Made by a program: the position numbers and the translations under genes. Below are positions 25,338 to 32,567 of a stretch of DNA of 64,000 nt, piece after piece. A model generated the notes under the pieces. That model did not search any database. It saw only the letters and a program-made list of their open reading frames with translations, and was not told the DNA's origin. Where the stretch lies: contig NZ_JAQMYP010000023.1 in assembly GCF_028369295.1 (NCBI RefSeq), forward strand, positions 91,224 to 155,223. The letters run 5' to 3'. Position 1 is the first letter of the stretch, and every line of letters starts with the position of its first letter. Source of the DNA: Streptomyces sp. HD (GTDB taxonomy: Bacteria > Actinomycetota > Actinomycetes > Streptomycetales > Streptomycetaceae).

Positions 25338-25951
25338 GAGCTCCCCACCGGAACGAAGCGCACGCGCGTGCCCGGCGACAGCAGCGCGGCCGGCACACGC
25401 GTGTGGTCCCACAGCACCGTGTCCGTGGTGCCGATCAGCTGCCAGCCACCCGGCGACGAGCGCGGGTACACGCCCGTGTACGGGCCCGCCAGCGCCACCG
25501 CACCGGCAGGGACGACCGTGCGCGGAGTGGCCCGGCGCGGGACGTCGTAGCGCGGCGGCAGGCCGGTGAGATAGCCGAACCCGGGCGCGAAACCGCAGAA
25601 GGCGACGCTGAACTCGGTCTCCGCGTGGATGCGGGCCACCTCGCGCGGGGAGACGCCCCAGTGCGCGGCGACGTCGGCCAGGTCCGGGCCGTCGTAGCGC
25701 ACCGGGAGTTCGACGGCCTCACGCGCGCGTGGGGGAGCGGGCGGCACGTCGGACGTGGTCAGCTCGGTGGCCAGACGGGCCGGGTCGGTGAGGCCGTCGA
25801 GCAGGACCGTGCGGGCCGCGGGGACGATCTCGCGGACCGACAGCGTGCCCTCGGCGCGGCGCCGCAACAGCTCCGCGTGCAGTGCCCGGGCCTCCTCGCC
25901 CGAGGACACCTCGACGAGCAGGGCGTCGTCGCCGACGGGCAGCGTCCTCAT
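25334..25951 (-). CDS. pxpB: 5-oxoprolinase subunit B
   Basis: 205 residues, KipI-like subunit. Conserved stretches are LPVGDDALLVEV at the N-terminus, ELPVRYDGPDLADVAAHWG, VAFCGFAPGFGYLTGLP, the arginine-rich VPRRATPRTVVPAGAVALAG and YPRSSPGGWQLIGTT near the C-terminus, which is the diagnostic GGWQLIG of the family. ATG 25951 overlaps the pxpA stop (ATGA). It acts as the partner of PxpC in the oxoprolinase complex. Confidence 0.93.
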   Translation of the reverse strand: MRTLPVGDDALLVEVSSGEEARALHAELLRRRAEGTLSVREIVPAARTVLLDGLTDPARLATELTTSDVPPAPPRAREAVELPVRYDGPDLADVAAHWGVSPREVARIHAETEFSVAFCGFAPGFGYLTGLPPRYDVPRRATPRTVVPAGAVALAGPYTGVYPRSSPGGWQLIGTTDTVLWDHTRVPAALLSPGTRVRFVPVGSS

Positions 25952-26706
25952 ACGAAGGCCTCCACGCGGACACCCGACTCCTCCAGCCGCGCCCGCACCC
26001 GGCGGGCCAGTTCGACGGCGCCGGGCGTGTCCCCGTGCAGGCACAGGGAACGCGCGCGTACCTCGACATGGGCGCCGGAGTGCGAGGTGACCAGGCCCGA
26101 GCGGGCCAGGCCCACCGAGCGCGCCACGACGGCCTCCGGGTCGGTGACCACGGCGCCGTCCTGCCCGCGCGGTACGAGCGTGCCCTGCTCGGTGTACGCG
26201 CGGTCCGCGAACGCCTCCGTGACGGCCGGGAGTCCTGCCTTGGCGGCCAGCTCCAGCAGCCGCGAGCCCGGCAGGCCGAGCACGGGCAGCGTGGCGTCCG
26301 CCAGGCGCACGCCGTCGACCACCGCGCCGGCCTGCTCCTCGTCCTGCACGACGCGGTTGTAGAGCGCCCCGTGCGGTTTGACGTACGACACGCGCGTGCC
26401 CGCCGCTCGCGCGAAGACCTCCAGGGCGCCGATCTGGTACGCGACTTCGGCCGCCAGCTCGGCGGGCGGCACGTCCATCGCGCGCCGCCCGAACCCCGCC
26501 AGGTCCCGGTAGGAGACCTGGGCACCGATCCGCACCCCGCGCTCGGCCGCCTGCTCGCACACCCGCCGCATGGTGGCCGCGTCCCCGGCGTGGAAGCCGC
26601 AGGCCACGTTGGCGCTGGTGACGACGGACAGCAGCCGTTCGTCGTCGGTGAGCTGCCAGCGGCCGAAGCCCTCGCCGAGGTCGGCGTTGAGATCGATCGA
26701 GGTCAT
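25948..26706 (-). CDS. pxpA: 5-oxoprolinase subunit A
   Basis: 252 residues of the LamB/YcsF family, the third component of 5-oxoprolinase. The opening MTSIDLNADLGEGFGRWQ with the SANVACGFHAGDAATM loop is the family signature; VSYVKPHGALYNRVVQDE follows near residue 120 and SLCLHGDTPGAVELA near the C-terminus. It is taken from ATG 26706 because this begins the signature strand. Four short direct repeats separate it from the DUF1445 gene, unlike the coupled junctions elsewhere in the operon. Confidence 0.94.
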   Translation of the reverse strand: MTSIDLNADLGEGFGRWQLTDDERLLSVVTSANVACGFHAGDAATMRRVCEQAAERGVRIGAQVSYRDLAGFGRRAMDVPPAELAAEVAYQIGALEVFARAAGTRVSYVKPHGALYNRVVQDEEQAGAVVDGVRLADATLPVLGLPGSRLLELAAKAGLPAVTEAFADRAYTEQGTLVPRGQDGAVVTDPEAVVARSVGLARSGLVTSHSGAHVEVRARSLCLHGDTPGAVELARRVRARLEESGVRVEAFV

Positions 26707-26725
26707 GGGATAGGTCGTTTCCTCA

Positions 26726-26780
26726 GTCCTGTGGTCAAGAGTCCGGTGGTCAAGTCCGGTGGTCAGTGGTCCGGTGGTCA
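26726..26780. repeat. four 13-15-bp direct repeats
   Basis: Four units of the form GTCC(G/T)GTGGTCA start at 26726, 26741, 26754 and 26769, between pxpA and the DUF1445 gene; the last reaches the DUF1445 stop. Irregular spacing (15, 13, 15 bp) suggests slippage rather than an operator. Confidence 0.6.
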
Positions 26781-27680
26781 GGCGACGATGCGGTACTGCT
26801 CGTCGCGGGCGTCGGTCAGGAACATCTGGCCCGGTGCGTGGGTGATGGCGAACGGCGGGCGCGAGGCCATCACCGCGGCCTGCGGGGTCACTCCGCAGGC
26901 CCAGAACATGGGGATGTCGTCCCGCTCCATGTCCACCGGATCGCCGAAGTCGGGCCGGCCGAGGTCGGCGATACCCAGGGCCGACGGATCGCCGCAGTGC
27001 ACGGGGCTGCCGTGCACCGCGGGCAGGAGGCCGGTCTCGCGCAGCGCCGCCGACACGTGCTGCGGCGGCACCGGGCGCATGGACACCACCATCGGGCCGT
27101 GCAGCCGCCCCGCCGGACGGCACTGGCGGCCGGTGACGTACATCGGGACGTTGCGCCCCTGTTCGATGTGGCGGATCGGGACGCCCGCCTCGGCCAGCGC
27201 CCACTCGAAGGTGAAGCTGCAGCCGATCAGGAACGACACCAGATCGCCCCGCCAGTGCGCCCGTACGTCCGTCGGCTCGTCCACCAACTCGCCGTCCCGC
27301 CACACCCGGTAGCGCGGCAGATCGGTGCGCAGGTCGGCGCTCTCGGCGAGGACGGTCGTCCAGGAGCCGGCGTCCGTGACGTCGAGCACCGGGCAGGGCT
27401 TGGGGTTGCGCTGGCAGAACAGCAGCATGTCGTACGCCCAGTCGGCGGGCACCGAGATCAGGTTCACCTGGGTGTGGCCCGCCGCGACCCCGGCCGTGGG
27501 GCCCGTCAGGCCCTCCCGGAAACGGGAGCGGGCCGTTTCCGGGCTCCACGCGTGCGCGTGCTCGTCGGTGGCGGTGACCGGACGGTCTTCCGGCGGGGCG
27601 CTGAGCGGGCGGTCGTTCGTCGCGGCGGTGGGCGGACGGTTGTCCGCGGCGGTGGGCGGGCGTTCGTCCGTGCGGTTCAC
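26778..27680 (-). CDS. DUF1445 putative hydro-lyase (D-glutamate cyclase-related)
   Basis: 300 residues. From residue about 48 on, the protein is a standard YcsI-type DUF1445 domain: RFREGLTGPTAGVAAGHTQVN, WAYDMLLFCQRNPKPCPVLDV, LVSFLIGCSFTFEWALAEAG, NVPMYVTGRQCRPAGRLHGP, PMFWACGVTPQAAVM and ITHAPGQMFLTD. The N-terminal 45 residues are repetitive (ERPPTAADNRPPTAATNDRP) and seem to come from repeated DNA. Mammalian DGLUCY has a DUF1445 part and makes 5-oxo-D-proline from D-glutamate, which fits the pxp operon. GTG 27680 overlaps the transporter stop (GTGA); a later GTG could be the true start. Confidence 0.85.
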   Translation of the reverse strand: MNRTDERPPTAADNRPPTAATNDRPLSAPPEDRPVTATDEHAHAWSPETARSRFREGLTGPTAGVAAGHTQVNLISVPADWAYDMLLFCQRNPKPCPVLDVTDAGSWTTVLAESADLRTDLPRYRVWRDGELVDEPTDVRAHWRGDLVSFLIGCSFTFEWALAEAGVPIRHIEQGRNVPMYVTGRQCRPAGRLHGPMVVSMRPVPPQHVSAALRETGLLPAVHGSPVHCGDPSALGIADLGRPDFGDPVDMERDDIPMFWACGVTPQAAVMASRPPFAITHAPGQMFLTDARDEQYRIVA

Positions 27681-28975
27681 ACCAGCTCCTTCCCGCGTGT
27701 CTCCGGCAGTCCGAACAGGGCCAGCGCCGCGATGCCGTAGCCGATCGCGCCGAAGACCAGCGCGCCGCCCACGCCCCAGCTGTCGGCCAGGAAGCCGACC
27801 GTGGTGGGGAAGACGGCGCCCACCGCGCGGCCGGTGTTGTACGTGAAGCCCTGTCCCGTGCCGCGCACGGCCGTCGGGTACAGCTCGCTCAGGTAGGACC
27901 CGAACCCGCTGAAGATCGCCGACATGCAGAACCCGAGCGGGAAACCGAGCACGAGGAGCAGGGTGTTGGCGCCGCTCGGGATGTTCGCGTACGCCAGGAT
28001 GCAGACCGCGGACAGCAGCGCGAACAGCCAGATGTTGCGCCGACGGCCCAGCCGGTCGGTGAGGTAACCGCCGGTCAGATAACCGATGAAGGCGCCCGAG
28101 ATCAGGAACGTCAGATAGCCGCCGGTGCCGACGACCGACAGCTCGCGCTCGGTCTTGAGATAGGTCGGCACCCAGGTGGCGAGCGTGTAGTAGCCGCCCT
28201 GGACGCCGGTGGAGAGCAGCCCGGCGAAGATCGTCGTACGCAGCAGGCCGGGCTTGAAGATCGCCGAGAACGAGCCCTTCTCGGCGCTCTGTTCCCGCAC
28301 GGCCACGGCCTCGGGGGCGTCGTGCACCCGGCGCCGCATCCAGATGACGAGCAGGGCGGGCAGCGCGCCGGTCCAGAACATGACGCGCCAGGCCAGGTCG
28401 TCGCCGGCGAACGAGAAGACCACCGTGTACATGACCGCGGCCAGAGCCCAGCCGACGGCCCACGAGCTCTGGATCGCGCCGAGGGTGCGCCCGCGGTGCT
28501 TGGCACTCGCGTACTCGGCGACGAGGATCGCGCCGACCGCCCACTCACCGCCGAAGCCGAGGCCCTGGAGGGCGCGGAAGACCAGCAGCGTCTCGTAGTT
28601 GGGCGCGAAACCGCAGGCGACGGTGAAGACCGCGTAGGTGATCACCGTGATCATCAGCGCCCTGACCCGGCCGATCCGGTCGGCCAGCACCCCCGCGAGG
28701 GCGCCGCCGATCGCGGAGACCACGAGCGTGACGGTGGTGAACAGCCCGGTCTGGCCGCTGTCCAGGCCGAAGTACGCGGCCAGCGCGACCATGCTCAGCG
28801 GCAGGGTGAAGTAGTCGTACGAATCCAGGGCATAGCCGCCGAAAGCGCCCGCAAAGGCGCGGCGGCCGCGCGGACCGAGGGCGCGCAGCCAGCCGAACGC
28901 GCCGTCGTCGGCGGCGCGTTCGTCAGTGGCGGAGTGGGTGTTGGCCAGGGCCTGTGGTGGAGGGGTCGTGCTCAT
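27677..28975 (-). CDS. MFS transporter of the 5-oxoproline operon
   Basis: 432 residues with 12 transmembrane segments, of the metabolite:H+ symporter type (AAHS/SHS-like). Motifs: YALDSYDYFTLPLSMVALAA in helix 1, GVLADRIGRVRALM in loop 2-3, FRALQGLGFGGEWAVGAILV in helix 4 and GGYLTDRLGRRRNIW in loop 8-9. It is the first gene of the five-gene pxp operon and very probably imports 5-oxoproline or a related organic acid. ATG 28975 has GAGGTGCCC upstream. It is divergent from the GntR regulator, with a 19-bp operator between. Confidence 0.88.
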   Translation of the reverse strand: MSTTPPPQALANTHSATDERAADDGAFGWLRALGPRGRRAFAGAFGGYALDSYDYFTLPLSMVALAAYFGLDSGQTGLFTTVTLVVSAIGGALAGVLADRIGRVRALMITVITYAVFTVACGFAPNYETLLVFRALQGLGFGGEWAVGAILVAEYASAKHRGRTLGAIQSSWAVGWALAAVMYTVVFSFAGDDLAWRVMFWTGALPALLVIWMRRRVHDAPEAVAVREQSAEKGSFSAIFKPGLLRTTIFAGLLSTGVQGGYYTLATWVPTYLKTERELSVVGTGGYLTFLISGAFIGYLTGGYLTDRLGRRRNIWLFALLSAVCILAYANIPSGANTLLLVLGFPLGFCMSAIFSGFGSYLSELYPTAVRGTGQGFTYNTGRAVGAVFPTTVGFLADSWGVGGALVFGAIGYGIAALALFGLPETRGKELV

Positions 28976-29090
28976 GGGCACCTCGCAGAGGGGGGACGGA
29001 GGGTGCGGAACTGAGCTGAAGGGTGAGCAGGAACGCTGGGTGGGGGCGGTGGATGGGGGGCGTCGGCGGAAGCAGTGAGCAGCAAGGTAG

Positions 29091-29109
29091 AGGATCGTTG
29101 AACGATCCT
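29091..29109. promoter_or_regulatory. GntR-type operator
   Basis: AGGATCGTT-G-AACGATCCT is a perfect 19-bp inverted repeat around one base. It lies between the divergent transporter and GntR genes, 48 nt before the GntR start. Length and position fit a FadR/FCD-type regulator controlling both directions. Confidence 0.65.
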
Positions 29110-29157
29110 TCAATACCCGTGTTGTTTCGTTCTCGCGACTGCGATTGAATTCCGGGC

Positions 29158-29850
29158 ATGGCAGAGCAGCTGGGCGGACTGGCCGACGACCGTGCGCTCC
29201 TGGGCCGCACGAGCACGGCGGAACGGGTCTCGGACATCCTCAGAAGCCGCATCGCCGAGGGCTTCTTCCCGCCGGGCACCCGGCTGTCGGAGGACAGCAT
29301 CGGAGGGGCACTCGGTGTGTCCCGCAACACACTGCGCGAGGCGTTCCGGCTGCTCACCCATGAACGCCTGCTCGTCCACGAGCTGAACCGGGGCGTGTTC
29401 GTACGGGTCCTGACGGTGGAGGACGTCGAGGACATCTACCGCACCCGACGCCTCGTCGAGTGCGCTGTCGTACGTGGGCTCGGTGAGCCGCCCTACCCAC
29501 TGGACGGGCCCGCCGAAGCCGTTGCCGAAGGACAGCGCGCGGTGCGCGAAGGTGACTGGAAAGGGCTGGGGACGGCCAACATCCACTTCCACCGGGAGCT
29601 GGTCGCGCTGGCCGGCAGCGCCCGCACCGGTGAACTCATGCGCAGCGTCTTCGCGGAGCTGCGCCTGGCCTTCCACGTGGTGGACGACCCGCGTCGACTG
29701 CACGAGCCCTACCTCGCCCGGAACCAGCAGATCCTGCGGGCGCTGGAGGTGGGGGACAGGCGCGAGGCCGAGCAGTTGCTCGCCGTCTACCTCGATGACT
29801 CGCTGGAACGGGTGGTTGACGTCTATCGGCGGAGGGTGAGCTCCCCGTAG
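29158..29850 (+). CDS. GntR/FCD-family regulator of the pxp operon
   Basis: 230 residues. The N-terminal winged helix lies at about 20-90 (STAERVSDILRSRIAEGFFP, LSEDSIGGALGVSRNTLREA, FRLLTHERLLVHELNRGVFV). The C-terminal FCD domain has DIYRTRRLVECAVV, NIHFHRELVALAGSART (metal-type Asn/His), LMRSVFAELRLAFHVVDDPR and RNQQILRALEVGD, with the Asp/His pattern of metal-binding FCD domains. FCD regulators sense organic acids, which fits 5-oxoproline or glutamate. It is divergent from, and probably represses, the transporter-pxp operon. Confidence 0.92.
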   Translation: MAEQLGGLADDRALLGRTSTAERVSDILRSRIAEGFFPPGTRLSEDSIGGALGVSRNTLREAFRLLTHERLLVHELNRGVFVRVLTVEDVEDIYRTRRLVECAVVRGLGEPPYPLDGPAEAVAEGQRAVREGDWKGLGTANIHFHRELVALAGSARTGELMRSVFAELRLAFHVVDDPRRLHEPYLARNQQILRALEVGDRREAEQLLAVYLDDSLERVVDVYRRRVSSP

Positions 29851-29861
29851 GGGTGGCCAGG

Positions 29862-29925
29862 CAGCATCGGTACGCGGCTCCGCGCCGCGGGGCGCGACCA
29901 GCGGCCCACGGCCTGCGGGCACCGC
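29862..29925. repeat. second copy of the dispersed intergenic repeat
   Basis: A diverged copy, in the opposite orientation, of the element at 7148-7250, recognised by the shared GCTGGTCGCGCCC and GGAGCCGC blocks on the minus strand. It is non-coding and lies between the GntR gene and the tandem repeats of the condensin operon. Confidence 0.45.
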
Positions 29926-29926
29926 A

Positions 29927-30003
29927 CAAGCCGCAGCTACCCGGGCAAGCCGCAGCTCCCCGGACAATCCGCAAGCTACCCGGCCAAGCCGCAGCTCCCC
30001 GGC
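29927..30003. repeat. four 19-20-bp tandem repeats before the condensin operon
   Basis: Units 29927-29945, 29946-29964, 29965-29984 and 29985-30003 share the form CAAGCCGCAGCT(A/C)CCCGG(G/A/C). They end 25 bp before an inverted repeat over the promoter. Such iterated sites can bind a regulator, but they may be a simple minisatellite. Confidence 0.75.
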
Positions 30004-30025
30004 GTGCCCGGCGGAGCGCCGTCGT

Positions 30026-30056
30026 TTGGGTCGATGTCAGACCCAGGACCTACTCT
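30026..30056 (+). promoter_or_regulatory. candidate promoter and inverted repeat of the condensin operon
   Basis: TGGGTC-GATGTCA-GACCCA (30028-30046) is a perfect 6-7-6 inverted repeat. TACTCT at about 30051-30056 could be the -10; transcription would then start at or next to the GTG at 30064, making the mRNA leaderless. The inverted repeat would overlap the -35 region. Confidence 0.4.
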
Positions 30057-30063
30057 GTGCACC

Positions 30064-31590
30064 GTGACTTCGCCTGCATCGACGGACCGTGTTCCGCCCC
30101 AGCTCAGCGCGGGGCCGCGCCCCGCTCCGGGCCCGGCCGCCGACGAGGGGCTGGCGCGGCGGCTGCGCGCGCTCGCCTGCACCGCGCCGCTGCACGACCT
30201 CGACGCACGCAAGGCCAACCTCGCGGGCGAGTACTCGGTGTACGGCATGGCGGAGGTGGCCCTCGCCGCCATCGACCTGGTCACACTCAACATGGACTTC
30301 GACACGGGCGCCGACCACGACCAGATAGTCGCCCGCCTCATCCCCCGCATCGCCGCCCAGGCCCCGCAGCGCCCCGTCGCCGAGCACGAGCGGGTGGCCC
30401 GCTGGGTCCTGGAGAACCTGATCAACGTCGGGAGCGTGGACCGCGGCTTCCGGGCCGTGTACGGCACGTTCGCGCCGGACGGCAGCTATGTCCGCCGTGA
30501 CTACGACTTCAAGCTGATCGAGGAGGTGCCGGGGCCGGGCGGCACGGTCTACCTGCGCACGACCGACGAGGCGGTCAACGTTCTCGTCGGCGCCCTCGAC
30601 ACCGATGTCACCAGCGCCCAGATCGCCGCCGAGGTCAAGCTGGAGGTGCTGATCAACCGTGGCCGCCTCGCCGACGCCCAGCTGGCCGCCGAGCAGGCCC
30701 GGTACCGCACCGTGCAGTACTCCGAGACGCTGCGCAGGGCTCTGGACGCGACCCGCCGGAACGTCCGCGCGGTCGACTGGCTGAGCGCCGTACCCGACAT
30801 GATCGCCGAGGCGCTCGACCACGTCGCCGACCGGTACCGCCACGAGAACGCGATCCTCACCAACATCCGCAAGGCCCGCGACGAGACCGAGGAAGCCGAG
30901 CACAAGCGCCGCGCGGCCGAGCTCGTCGACATCGTCAAGGACTGCATTCGACGACACACCCAGCTGCAGTCCCGACTGCTGGAGGCCGGCCCCCTGTTCC
31001 GCGCCGAGCAGGACCGACAGGCCTTCGCGACGCCCATGACGACGTCGGGGACGGACCTGTACGGCCATCTCCTCGCGCCCCTCCTGCCGGTGCCGCTGGA
31101 GCAGGCCGTCCGGGTCACGGACGCCTTCTTCGCCCGCGGGACAGGGATGCGCACGCCGGTGTCCGTGCGGGTCGGTGATCTCGTCGACATACTGCTGACG
31201 CCTCCCGTGGAGCGCGAGCACCTCGGTGCCGAGATGCCCGAGCCCGACCTCATCGCGACGCCGGACGACAGCCGGTTCAGCGAGGAGCAGTTGGCGGCCG
31301 CGATGGTCCTGCTCGACCTGCCGGCCGACGCGCCGCGCCGGCTGTCGGGGCTGCTGGCCGAGGCACGACGGCAGGACCCTGACCTGCCCTACCTGGTCGC
31401 ACTGCTGGCGGTGCACGCGGCCAGTCCGCCGGTGGGCACCGCCTATCGGCAGGGCGAGGAGAAGCTGCTGTTCGCCGTGGACGACGGCACGGAGCTGGAC
31501 GATCCCGAGTTCGGCGGTGCCGACCTCATCGTGGGGACGGCTCTGCTGGACGCGGCGGGAATGGCAGCGGACAGGACGGAAGCAGCATGA
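30064..31590 (+). CDS. condensin kleisin-like subunit (MukF/JetA-like)
   Basis: 508 residues, first gene of a three-gene kleisin/winged-helix/SMC unit. The N-terminal half (40-190) is helical and globular (VAEHERVARWVLENLINVGS, GGTVYLRTTDEAVNVLVGAL). The middle (190-320) is a long Ala/Arg/Glu-rich helical region that should be coiled coil (ARYRTVQYSETLRRALDATR, NILTNIRK-type, ETEEAEHKRRAAELVDIVKD). The C-terminal part (340-500) is again globular. Length, order and position match MukF/MksF/JetA; I recognise no strong sequence motif, so the call depends on gene order. GTG 30064 is chosen because a -10-like hexamer ends just before it; ATG 30034 is the alternative. Confidence 0.6.
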   Translation: MTSPASTDRVPPQLSAGPRPAPGPAADEGLARRLRALACTAPLHDLDARKANLAGEYSVYGMAEVALAAIDLVTLNMDFDTGADHDQIVARLIPRIAAQAPQRPVAEHERVARWVLENLINVGSVDRGFRAVYGTFAPDGSYVRRDYDFKLIEEVPGPGGTVYLRTTDEAVNVLVGALDTDVTSAQIAAEVKLEVLINRGRLADAQLAAEQARYRTVQYSETLRRALDATRRNVRAVDWLSAVPDMIAEALDHVADRYRHENAILTNIRKARDETEEAEHKRRAAELVDIVKDCIRRHTQLQSRLLEAGPLFRAEQDRQAFATPMTTSGTDLYGHLLAPLLPVPLEQAVRVTDAFFARGTGMRTPVSVRVGDLVDILLTPPVEREHLGAEMPEPDLIATPDDSRFSEEQLAAAMVLLDLPADAPRRLSGLLAEARRQDPDLPYLVALLAVHAASPPVGTAYRQGEEKLLFAVDDGTELDDPEFGGADLIVGTALLDAAGMAADRTEAA

Positions 31591-31621
31591 GTGAGCAAGC
31601 ACGCAGCAAGGAGCCCCAACC

Positions 31622-32503
31622 GTGAGCGAGCACGTCGAGTGGAGTGACGCGGAGGCTCTCGCCCCGTCGGCGCCTGCCGCTGTCACGCCCGCCGACGCCG
31701 CCGACGCGGCGCGGCTCGTGGCGTTCGGGCTGCAGCCCAAGTTGCAGCCCGCGCGCGACCAGGAGTACGCCGACCTCCTGCGCCGCCACCGCGAGGACCC
31801 GGCGTTCGCGCGGCTCGCGGACGCCGTGGCCGCCGGGCTCGGGCTGGTCGTACTGGAGGTGTCCCCGCGCGCGGGGATGGCGGTGACCGCCGCCGAGGAC
31901 TCCGTGTTCGCCGTGCGCATGGGGGACTACGCGCGTCGTACGTCGGCCGACGGCAGCGACCGGTTCCTGCACGGGCTGGCCCATCTCGCCGTCGCCGCCA
32001 TGGCGTTCCCGCGCCCCGAGGACCTCGCCGACGACGGCTACATCGGGCGCGTCACCGTCAACGGCGTCGACGCCTTCGTCCGGCAGGCCTGCCGACGGCT
32101 GGAGGAGCGCGCGGACGAGCAGGGGGAGAACACCGACCCGGCCACGGACGCGCCCGGCCTGGAGGCCGCCTGGCGGATCTGGGTGAGACGCAGCGCGACC
32201 GGCGCCACCAAGGACGCGCGCCGGCTCGCGGGCTCCACGACCGGCATCATCGGCAAGGCGGTGGCCTTCCTCACCGACTCCGGCTTCCTGCAGCGGACGG
32301 GCGACGACAACGGCGGCACCTACCGGACGACCGCCCGCTACCAACTCCAGGTGCGCGACATGGCCGGCAGCGCCGCCATGGCCGAGCTGCTGGAGCTGGG
32401 CATCGTCCCGGTCACCGACGGCACGGCGACCCTGCTGCCCGCCGAGGACACGGACGACCTGGAGCTGGTGGCCGACGCCGGGCTGCCGTTCCACTCCGCC
32501 TGA
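31622..32503 (+). CDS. condensin winged-helix subunit (MukE/JetB-like)
   Basis: 293 residues, without signal peptide or membrane segment. The N-terminal region (25-150) includes ADAARLVAFGLQPKLQPARD, EYADLLRRHREDPAFARLAD and AGLGLVVLEVSPRAGMAV. The C-terminal region has a winged-helix look (SATGATKDARRLAGSTTGII, AVAFLTDSGFLQRT), as in MukE/MksE/JetB, which bind the kleisin. AAGGAG lies 8 nt before the GTG at 31622. It lies between the kleisin-like and SMC genes, the usual operon position. Confidence 0.6.
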   Translation: MSEHVEWSDAEALAPSAPAAVTPADAADAARLVAFGLQPKLQPARDQEYADLLRRHREDPAFARLADAVAAGLGLVVLEVSPRAGMAVTAAEDSVFAVRMGDYARRTSADGSDRFLHGLAHLAVAAMAFPRPEDLADDGYIGRVTVNGVDAFVRQACRRLEERADEQGENTDPATDAPGLEAAWRIWVRRSATGATKDARRLAGSTTGIIGKAVAFLTDSGFLQRTGDDNGGTYRTTARYQLQVRDMAGSAAMAELLELGIVPVTDGTATLLPAEDTDDLELVADAGLPFHSA

Positions 32504-32567
32504 AGCCACGCGCCACCCAGAGTTCCCCGAACTTCCCCGATCTGACGAAGACTTACGAGAGTCCGCC

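Noticed and set aside
31587..31625. Tiny 12-codon frame overlapping the end of the first condensin gene
   Set aside because: It ends right at the next gene start and has no independent support; the following GTG has its own AAGGAG.
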